Assembly (NCBI GenBank): GCA_038727705.1
Contig: JAVYVJ010000002.1
Coordinates: 295,051 to 359,050 of the forward strand
Source of the DNA: Zestosphaera sp.
Lineage (GTDB): Archaea > Thermoproteota > Thermoprotei_A > Sulfolobales > NBVN01
Length of the DNA stretch: 64,000 bases
Direction of reading: 5' to 3'
The notes under the pieces were generated by a model. The model did not search any database. It had not been told where the DNA came from and saw nothing but the letters and a program-made list of their open reading frames with translations. The translations under genes and the position numbers were made by a program. Positions 57,758 through 64,000 of the stretch are shown here, piece after piece. Every line of letters begins with the position of its first letter. Position 1 is the first letter of the stretch.

Positions 57758-59503
57758 GTGAGTGCATTCCCTAAGAGGTCACACTGGTGCGGCGAGCTCA
57801 GGCGGGAGCACATCGGCGCGGAGGTGGTTGTTAACGGATGGGTTCACACGATACGTAGGATGGGGAGGATCACATTCATCCTGGTCAGAGACAGGACAGG
57901 GGTTGTTCAAGTGGTCATGAGTTCTAGGAGCCCCTACTATGGAATGACTGAGAATCTCACGCCTGAAACTGTGGTCGCTGTGAAGGGGGTTGTGAGGGCG
58001 CGTCCTCCAGCCCAGGTGAACCCTGAGCTACCGACCGGCGAGGTCGAGGTGGAGTTGAGGGAGCTTGTAGTGCTAAGTAAGGCTAAGCCCCTCCCGATAC
58101 CGGTCTTCGACCCCGAGCTCATGAAGACCACGTCGGAGTCCATGAGGCTTAGATACAGGTACCTCGACCTCAGGAGGCCTGAAATGCAGAGCAACCTGAT
58201 CTTCAGAGCTAAGCTAATTAAGACCCTCCGGGAGTTACTCGATTCCAGAGGTTTCATCGAGGTCGAGACCCCCTACCTGGCTAGAAGCACCCCCGAGGGT
58301 GCCAGGGACTTCCTAGTGCCCAGCAGGCTCTATCCAGGCAAGTTCTACGCCTTAACTCAATCACCTCAACTCTTCAAGCAACTGTTGATGATAGCCGGGT
58401 TTGAGAGGTACTACCAGTTCGCCAGGTGCTTCAGGGATGAAGACCCAAGGGCTGATAGGCAGCCTGAATTCACTCAGCTGGATATAGAGATGTCCTTCGT
58501 AACTAAGGAGGACGTGATGAAGACGGTTGAGGATGTCATGCGTGAGGCGTTCATCAAAACCCTCAACGTTGAGTTGCCCAATCCGTTGCCGAGACTGACC
58601 TACTCTGAGGCGCTGAGGAAGTATGGGGTAGACAAGCCGGACCTACGGTTCGGAAACCTCTTGGAGGACGCTGACGAGAGGGTGAGAACCCTCCTCAACG
58701 CAGGACCCAGGGACTCGGTCAGGGTGCTGAGGTTCGGAATCAACGAGAGGGGCGTTGAGGAGGTTGGGAAGCTTATTGAGGGGCTTCTGAGCCATGAGGG
58801 CGGTGTGAGGCATTACTACGTCATCAGGGGCTCAGGCATCTTAGCAGGTGGGGAGGCCTCCGTAGGTAACGAACTCCTGAAGCTCCTTGACGTAGGCATC
58901 GGTGAGGCCGCCGTGGTTGCGGTGGGTAACTATGAGAAGGCCTCAGAGACTCTAGGGACTCTCAGAAATTCTTTAGGTAGGTACCTAGGCCTAGTTAAGA
59001 GGGATGAGTACGCTATGGTGTGGATCACGGAGTTCCCGCTCTTCGAACTCAATGAGGAAGGTGCCTTAACATCTAAGCACCACCCCTTCACGTCGCCGAG
59101 ACCTGAGGACCTGCCGAAGCTGGAGGCAGCACCTCTCGACGTTATAGCGCAGTCCTACGACCTAGTGCTGAACGGTTACGAGGTGGGGGGTGGGAGCATA
59201 AGGATAAACAGCAGGGAGCTGCAGGAGAGGGTGTTCAAGATACTCGGTCTATCTGCCGACGAAATGAATGACAGGTACGGCTTCCTGCTGGAGGCGCTGG
59301 ACTACGGCGCACCACCCCATGGTGGGATAGCCATAGGGGTGGACAGGTTGACGGCAGTGGCTCTAGGGCACGATTCGATAAGGGAGGTCATTGCGTTCCC
59401 GAAGAATAAGGAGATGATGGATCCCATGACCGGGGCGCCCGGCAGGCCGCCTGAGGAGCATCTGAGGGAGATTAAATGGCTTAGGATTGCAGACCACGTG
59501 TGA
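57758..59503 (+). CDS. aspS: Bacterial-type aspartyl-tRNA synthetase
   Basis: About 581 residues from GTG 57758 (SAFPKRSHWCGELR). It has the N-terminal anticodon-binding OB fold, class II motif 2 (FARCFRDEDPRADRQPEFTQ), a GAD insertion domain (about 270-400) and motif 3 (GGIAIGVDRL). The GAD domain and DEDPRADRQPEFTQ belong to bacterial and mitochondrial AspRS; archaeal enzymes are about 430-440 residues and lack GAD. It may also charge tRNA-Asn if no AsnRS exists. A TATA box at about 57713-57724 fits this start. Confidence 0.95.
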   Translation: MSAFPKRSHWCGELRREHIGAEVVVNGWVHTIRRMGRITFILVRDRTGVVQVVMSSRSPYYGMTENLTPETVVAVKGVVRARPPAQVNPELPTGEVEVELRELVVLSKAKPLPIPVFDPELMKTTSESMRLRYRYLDLRRPEMQSNLIFRAKLIKTLRELLDSRGFIEVETPYLARSTPEGARDFLVPSRLYPGKFYALTQSPQLFKQLLMIAGFERYYQFARCFRDEDPRADRQPEFTQLDIEMSFVTKEDVMKTVEDVMREAFIKTLNVELPNPLPRLTYSEALRKYGVDKPDLRFGNLLEDADERVRTLLNAGPRDSVRVLRFGINERGVEEVGKLIEGLLSHEGGVRHYYVIRGSGILAGGEASVGNELLKLLDVGIGEAAVVAVGNYEKASETLGTLRNSLGRYLGLVKRDEYAMVWITEFPLFELNEEGALTSKHHPFTSPRPEDLPKLEAAPLDVIAQSYDLVLNGYEVGGGSIRINSRELQERVFKILGLSADEMNDRYGFLLEALDYGAPPHGGIAIGVDRLTAVALGHDSIREVIAFPKNKEMMDPMTGAPGRPPEEHLREIKWLRIADHV

Positions 59504-59585
59504 CTTTGGTGAGCGTGCTTAACATGGCTCGGCTACCCGCAGTATGCGTTGATTCTTAACTAATGAACGCTTACTCCACAGACGA

Positions 59586-60299
59586 TTATTCCGTACTTAC
59601 GAAGAAGAGCTTCTCCACCTCCGCCCTCATTAAATCCTCTGCCGGCGCCTCCTTAACTATCCTACCGCTCACTAACACGTAACCCTTATCAGCCACTTCG
59701 AGCGCTCTCCTGACGTTCTGCTCGACCACAAGTATCGTAACGCCCTTCCCCCTAATCTCCGCGATCTTCTTCATCAGGGCGGCCCCGGCCTTAGGTGCGA
59801 GCCCTGCTGTAGGCTCGTCTAGGAGGAGTAACTTCGGCTTAGTCATTAAAGCCCTGGCGACCGCCAGCATCTGCCTCTCACCGCCGCTTAGCGTCTTAGC
59901 TTTCTGGTTCCTCCGCCTCTCTATCTCAGGGAACAGGTTGAACATCTCCTCAATATCGCTCCTGATGGCGGGGTCGCTTCTGATGAAGGATCCCATCTGA
60001 AGGTTCTCGAAAACCGTTAGGTTGGGGAATACGTTATCGAGCTGCGGTGCGTAGCTAATACCAGCCTTAACTATTTCGTGTGTCCTCATCTTCTGCAGGG
60101 GTCTTCCCTCGAAGAGGGCCTCGCCCCCGTGAATCGTCGCAATACCGAATAGCGCATTCAGGAGGGTGGTCTTCCCGGCGCCGTTAGGGCCTAGAACCGC
60201 CACTATCTCGCCCTTCCTCACACTCAGGCTTATGCCCTGCAACACCACCATCTTGCCGTAGCCGGCTTTCAAGTTGCTCACGTCAAGCATCTCAGACAC
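59586..60299 (-). CDS. livF: Branched-chain amino acid ABC transporter ATPase LivF
   Basis: A 237-residue ATPase with Walker A GPNGAGKTT, signature LSGGERQM, Walker B LLLLDEPTAGLAP and the His after VVEQNV-type sequence typical of LivF. It is the last gene of the livK-H-M-G-F order on the minus strand and overlaps livG by 8 bp. Together they import branched-chain amino acids or similar compounds such as amides or urea. The substrate cannot be decided from the ATPase. Confidence 0.93.
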   Translation of the reverse strand: MSEMLDVSNLKAGYGKMVVLQGISLSVRKGEIVAVLGPNGAGKTTLLNALFGIATIHGGEALFEGRPLQKMRTHEIVKAGISYAPQLDNVFPNLTVFENLQMGSFIRSDPAIRSDIEEMFNLFPEIERRRNQKAKTLSGGERQMLAVARALMTKPKLLLLDEPTAGLAPKAGAALMKKIAEIRGKGVTILVVEQNVRRALEVADKGYVLVSGRIVKEAPAEDLMRAEVEKLFFVSTE

Positions 60300-61062
60300 C
60301 TATGTACGCCTCTATGACCTTAGGGTCTGAAACAACCTCCTGAGGTCTGCCCTCAGAGAGGAGTTTGCCGTTGTGGAGTACGTAGACGTAGTCAACGTAC
60401 TCCATCAGTATCTCAAGCCTGTGTTCTATTATAAGGAATGTTAGGCCGTGTTCGTCCCTCAACCTCTTCACGTACGTGAAGAGTTCCCTAGCCATGGAGT
60501 AGTCAACTCCTGCCGCAGGCTCGTCCAGTAAGTAAAGCTTAGCGGGGGTCATGAGCCCTCTGACGGTCTCCAACATCTTTATGTGTGCGGCAGACAGCTC
60601 GGGGACCTTAGAGTTCACGTAGGACAGCATGTTGAACATCTTGAGCAGGTGGACAGCCTTCCTGGCGAGCTCCCTCTCCTGATTGACCCAGGTCTTCGTG
60701 AGGAGTAGCTTGCTGAGGCTCTCACCCCTCTGCCCTGATGGGGTTACGAGTATGTTCTCAAGCACTGTCAGCGAGTTAAACAGCCTCGGTATCTGGAATG
60801 TCCTCACTACACCCTTCTTGAAGACCTCGTTCGGGTTCAGCCCGTCTATCCTAACCATGTTCTCAGATTCTCTGAACCATACGCTACCCCTGTCAGGGAC
60901 GTAGAAGCCTGTGATGACGTTGAAGAGGGTGGTCTTTCCAGAGCCGTTGGGGCCTATGAGGCCTATTAGACCCCTCTCAGGCACTGTAAGCGAGACCCCG
61001 TCCAAAGCCCTGACGCCGCCGAAGTATTTGGCGACGTCCCTAACTTCGAGGAGAGCGCTCAT
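60292..61062 (-). CDS. livG: Branched-chain amino acid ABC transporter ATPase LivG
   Basis: A 256-residue ATPase with Walker A GPNGSGKTT, Walker B YLLDEPAAGVD and IIEHRLE. The signature motif is LSAAHIKMLE in place of a standard LSGGQ; LivG proteins often vary here, so it may still work with LivF as the complete partner. It overlaps livM by 4 bp. The pair LivG/LivF would form the heterodimeric motor. Confidence 0.93.
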   Translation of the reverse strand: MSALLEVRDVAKYFGGVRALDGVSLTVPERGLIGLIGPNGSGKTTLFNVITGFYVPDRGSVWFRESENMVRIDGLNPNEVFKKGVVRTFQIPRLFNSLTVLENILVTPSGQRGESLSKLLLTKTWVNQERELARKAVHLLKMFNMLSYVNSKVPELSAAHIKMLETVRGLMTPAKLYLLDEPAAGVDYSMARELFTYVKRLRDEHGLTFLIIEHRLEILMEYVDYVYVLHNGKLLSEGRPQEVVSDPKVIEAYIGV

Positions 61063-62108
61063 CCACCTTCACCCGTCAACACTTTCCGCACTTCCTCAAC
61101 GGCGGGGGTCTTCACAGGCTTCTCCGGTAACAACCCTCTGGGATTGACGAGAAGAACCACCACTATTAGAAGGCCCACTATGACCCACCTGAGGTAGTCC
61201 GGCGATATGACGGTCACGCCTAATTGAGGGGTGACGAACGTCAACACCCTGTCCACGAGCGTTATTATTGCAGCGCCCAGTAAGGACCCCTTCAAGTTCC
61301 CGAAACCTCCTAGGATGATCATGGCCCACACGTTGAACGTCACGGCCGGCACGAACATGTTTGGATTAACCGATGTCAGGTAGTAAGATAGGAAAACCCC
61401 TGCAACGCCCGCGAATCCGGAGCCGATGAAGAGCATAGTTGCTTTAATCCTCGGCACGTGCTTCCCCAGACATAGGGCGGCTATCTCGTCATCCCTCACG
61501 GCCTTAAGGGTCCTCCCTAAGGGGGAGTTAACCAGCCTGTCACTGACTAAGTACGTCAGCGCTAGGAAGCCCAAAACCATTCCTAAGAAGGCCGCATCAC
61601 GTGCCCTGCTATCCGGGATCCATCCGAAGGGGGTGGGGATGGCCATCAAGCCCTTACTAGCGCCCACGGGCTCATAATGAAGCAGGAAGATCCTCATGAG
61701 CTCGCCTGAGCTCAGTAATGTGAACCCTACGAAGGCCGGGCCCACCCTGAGTATGGGGTATGTGAGCACGTAGCCGAGGAGCCCGGACACTGCGAACGCC
61801 ATAATCAGCGACAGCAGGAGCAGGCCTATGTTGAGCAACGGTGCCTTATTAGCCAGCTGGCTTAGCAGTATAATGCCACTTATGCTGTATGGGGGAGTCT
61901 CGGCCACGTTGACCCCGTTGAGGATTAGTATTAGGTAAGTCGTTATGGCGGCGCTTATGTAGGCTCCGACCCCGTAGAAGACCACCTTACCGAAGTTAGT
62001 TATCCCGCTAACCCCTGACTCCATATTCAGTGATATGGAGAGTATCGAGTAAATGCCGAAAAGGGTTAACCAACTAATCAGGAACCCGACAATGTCGAAC
62101 GATATCAT
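61059..62108 (-). CDS. livM: Branched-chain amino acid ABC transporter permease LivM
   Basis: A 349-residue permease with about ten membrane helices and the LivM landmarks SGVSGITNFGKVVFYGVGAY, SPLGRTLKAVRDDEIAALCL (the ATPase-contacting EAA-like loop) and PAVTFNVWAMIILGGFGNLK. It overlaps livG and livH by 4 bp each, so translation of the operon is tightly linked. A short basic C-terminal tail (after NPRGLLPEKP) follows the last helix. Confidence 0.93.
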   Translation of the reverse strand: MISFDIVGFLISWLTLFGIYSILSISLNMESGVSGITNFGKVVFYGVGAYISAAITTYLILILNGVNVAETPPYSISGIILLSQLANKAPLLNIGLLLLSLIMAFAVSGLLGYVLTYPILRVGPAFVGFTLLSSGELMRIFLLHYEPVGASKGLMAIPTPFGWIPDSRARDAAFLGMVLGFLALTYLVSDRLVNSPLGRTLKAVRDDEIAALCLGKHVPRIKATMLFIGSGFAGVAGVFLSYYLTSVNPNMFVPAVTFNVWAMIILGGFGNLKGSLLGAAIITLVDRVLTFVTPQLGVTVISPDYLRWVIVGLLIVVVLLVNPRGLLPEKPVKTPAVEEVRKVLTGEGG

Positions 62109-63061
62109 TGCTTTGAACCCCTCCTCAAAAACCTGTAGGGCAACCCGCCCCCAGCGCCAAGCGGTGGGAAGAGTATGAGCGTAGCTATTAAGGTTGCGAA
62201 CGTTAGGAATGGTTTGAAGCTGGTTGGGATGCCCAGGTACGAGTTCAGTAGGGCTATCCCTATATTCTCTATGGAGGCTATGAGGAGTGCACCAACGCCT
62301 GTTCTGAGGAGCGATACAAGCCCTCCTATGAAGCCCACCGTGAACACCTGAAGCACCATCGAGTCACCGGCCTCCGGAGTCACTGCTCCAGAGAATGAGG
62401 TCCATACAACACCCCCCACGGCAGTTATACCGCCGCAGATGAACCACGCCAAATTAACTATGAGGCTCCTCGGTATGCCGGTTATCTCCGCTAGTGAGGG
62501 ATTGTCGGCAACGGCTCTCATAGCCCTACCCACTTTAGTCTTCTCCAGCATCAGGTAGAGTGCCAGGACAATTAACGTTGCGGCAATAATGCAGGCGGCT
62601 AGCGCCTGACTGATTTCGAAACCCATTATTGATGTCCTAGGGACGTCGGAGTAGGTGATCCTCCCGTACGAGACGAAGTTCCTGCCGGTGTAGAAGTGCA
62701 TGACGTCCGTCAGCATGTAGAGAAGGTATTTATAGGCTATCCACAACCCCATGGAGGATATCATCAATATTGCTGGAGTAGACCCTCTTCTCTGCAGGGG
62801 CGTGAAAACGGTCACGTTATTTAAGACCGCTATGCCGCCGGTAATTAGGAATGCTAAGGCGGCGGCCAGCCACATCGAGTTAAACCCCAAGGTTCCGTGG
62901 AGGAAGATAGCCACGTACGCGCCGTAGGTTATAAAGTTCGCATGCGCGAAGTTTATTACTTTGGTGGTTCTGTAGCTCAGCGTTAAGGGCAGGGCGAAAA
63001 TCAAGTAGAAGAGGGAGTATTGGATGAAGTTGCTTAAAGCTTGGGAGAGACCGGGGATCAA
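62105..63061 (-). CDS. livH: Branched-chain amino acid ABC transporter permease LivH
   Basis: A 318-residue permease with about eight or nine helices. VINFAHANFITYGAYVAIF at the start, TKVGRAMRAVADNPSLAEIT as the ATPase-contact loop, and GGITAVGGVVW with VGFIGGLVSLLRTGVGALLI later are LivH-type. It precedes livM. The 78-bp gap before it (63062-63139) follows the binding-protein gene and may hold a weak promoter or a processing site. Confidence 0.93.
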   Translation of the reverse strand: MIPGLSQALSNFIQYSLFYLIFALPLTLSYRTTKVINFAHANFITYGAYVAIFLHGTLGFNSMWLAAALAFLITGGIAVLNNVTVFTPLQRRGSTPAILMISSMGLWIAYKYLLYMLTDVMHFYTGRNFVSYGRITYSDVPRTSIMGFEISQALAACIIAATLIVLALYLMLEKTKVGRAMRAVADNPSLAEITGIPRSLIVNLAWFICGGITAVGGVVWTSFSGAVTPEAGDSMVLQVFTVGFIGGLVSLLRTGVGALLIASIENIGIALLNSYLGIPTSFKPFLTFATLIATLILFPPLGAGGGLPYRFLRRGSKQ

Positions 63062-63139
63062 GCTGTACCGCCCTCCTCGTATTTGGATACCATATCCAAC
63101 ACCAAGCGTAAATAACGTTAAATCATTTACTTTAAAAAC

Positions 63140-64000
63140 TCATGAGTAGGCTTTCTCGACGAATATTATAGAGCCTCTCTCATACAGTCCAACGTCCTTG
63201 TACTGGTAACCTTTAGGTCCTCCAGGTATGATTGCCCATATACCGTAATCTTGCTGTGCCTTATCACCAGCCTCATCGAATATGGTCCACCCGCTGGGCC
63301 CGTAATACGTCTTAGCCACCTCAATCAACGCACTCCTTATGGCCTCGCCCTCATAGCTTCCGGCCCTCAGTATCGCCCACCCAGCAAGTTTAACCGCATC
63401 GTAGAGGTTCTCGCTAAAGACGCCTGGCTCGATGTTGAACCTCTTAGACATCGCGGTTTTGAAGCTTTCGTAGAGCGGGTTGGCTATGAAGAGGGGCCTC
63501 GTGCCGTAGAGCCTGACCTTAGACGCGAAGCGCCCTACAGTGACTGAGAGTAATTCCTCCGCGCCGTGAGGCCCCTCTGAGATAAACCATCTAACCTTAG
63601 ACAGTACATCCGACTCAGCGGCATGCGATAATATATTAGCGCCGTCCGTGTCGAAGGCCACTAGAACGACTGCCTCAGCCCCCTCACTCTGGACCCTGCT
63701 TGCTAATGTAGCGACCTCAGACGCGTAGTCGGAGAGCCCGGTCTGGTAAGCTAGTTTGCTGAGGACGTTACCGCCCAGCTCTTTAAAGTACCGCTCGAAG
63801 AACTCCGCGAAAGCGTTGCCGTACTCGTCATTCCTGTTGAACACTATAACCTTCCTAGCGCCTTCCTGGTACGTCAGAACCGCTAGGGCCTTGGCTTGAC
63901 CAGCATCAGAGCCCACAGTCCTGAAGACGAAGTCGTTGGGTATCGCTAAAGTGGGGGCGGTTGACGAGGGCGATATAATGAGTATCTTGTTAGCGTCGGC
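63140..64000 (-). CDS. livK: ABC transporter substrate-binding protein, LivK type (partial, N-terminus beyond window)
   Basis: The last 286 residues of a type I periplasmic-binding-fold protein run to the right window edge. Landmarks are LIISPSSTAPTLA (ligand-binding Ser-Ser-Thr near the edge), ALAVLTYQEGARKVIVFNRN, YASEVATLASRVQSEGAEAV and NLYDAVKLAGWAILRAGSYE. It should capture branched-chain amino acids or a related ligand for the transporter encoded just after it. The signal and start are outside the window. Confidence 0.92.
   Translation of the reverse strand, partial: ADANKILIISPSSTAPTLAIPNDFVFRTVGSDAGQAKALAVLTYQEGARKVIVFNRNDEYGNAFAEFFERYFKELGGNVLSKLAYQTGLSDYASEVATLASRVQSEGAEAVVLVAFDTDGANILSHAAESDVLSKVRWFISEGPHGAEELLSVTVGRFASKVRLYGTRPLFIANPLYESFKTAMSKRFNIEPGVFSENLYDAVKLAGWAILRAGSYEGEAIRSALIEVAKTYYGPSGWTIFDEAGDKAQQDYGIWAIIPGGPKGYQYKDVGLYERGSIIFVEKAYS

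Noticed and set aside
63062..63139. A missing gene between livH and livK
   Set aside because: The 78-bp gap is AT-rich and has no open frame. It is an ordinary intercistronic spacer.

Overview
The window looks like a chromosome segment of a thermophilic crenarchaeon (Thermoproteota). The signs are GTG and TTG start codons in many genes, TATA boxes about 25 nt before leaderless or nearly leaderless starts, tRNA introns after position 37, an S-layer gene pair, and archaeal NurA, HerA, Mre11 and Rad50. I cannot name the genus. Coding density is high and most sequence is GC-rich. The 12.6-18.9 kb block is visibly AT-richer.

Layout. 1-11.7 kb: end of a BMP-type binding protein, a glycosyltransferase, a class II HMG-CoA reductase, an S-layer anchor and S-layer protein operon, a tandem pair of related unknown proteins, and an EamA transporter. 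11.78-19.64 kb: tRNA-Val(UAC) is an integration hotspot. A 36-bp copy of its 5' half lies 7.66 kb away, and an integrase gene is split across the two copies in one reading frame. Between them lies a nurA-herA-mre11-rad50 operon. 19.7-30.7 kb: a Bat-type regulator, an SDR, a TRAP transporter, an epimerase, a DapA-like enzyme, a 2-hydroxyacid dehydrogenase and two FGGY kinases. Four of the promoters carry the same 18-bp palindrome directly upstream of the TATA box, so this looks like one sugar-acid uptake and breakdown regulon.

30.7-43.7 kb: an OPT-like, FtsX-like and ABC ATPase operon; tetrahydromethanopterin genes (DUF447, mptE, mptG, mptN) around a GPT-type glycosyltransferase; an Lrp regulator; threonine dehydratase; and a CitG-like protein. 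43.7-44.1 kb: 5S rRNA, tRNA-Met and tRNA-Gln in tandem, both tRNAs with 14-nt introns. 44.2-48.4 kb: a SagB-type nitroreductase with a membrane partner, then an IS607 element inserted inside an older tnpB-like gene whose two halves remain on either side.

48.4-53 kb: a luxE-luxC-SDR operon predicted to reduce fatty acids to aldehydes, and a B3/B4-domain protein. 53.1-57.7 kb: a five-gene operon of an SPFH-SHOCT protein, zinc-ribbon proteins, a helical protein and a membrane protein. It resembles bacterial PspA/YdjI-type membrane-stress loci and is the best candidate here for a poorly described system. 57.7-59.5 kb: an aspartyl-tRNA synthetase of the bacterial type. 59.6-64 kb: a branched-chain amino acid type ABC transporter (livF, G, M, H and a partial livK).
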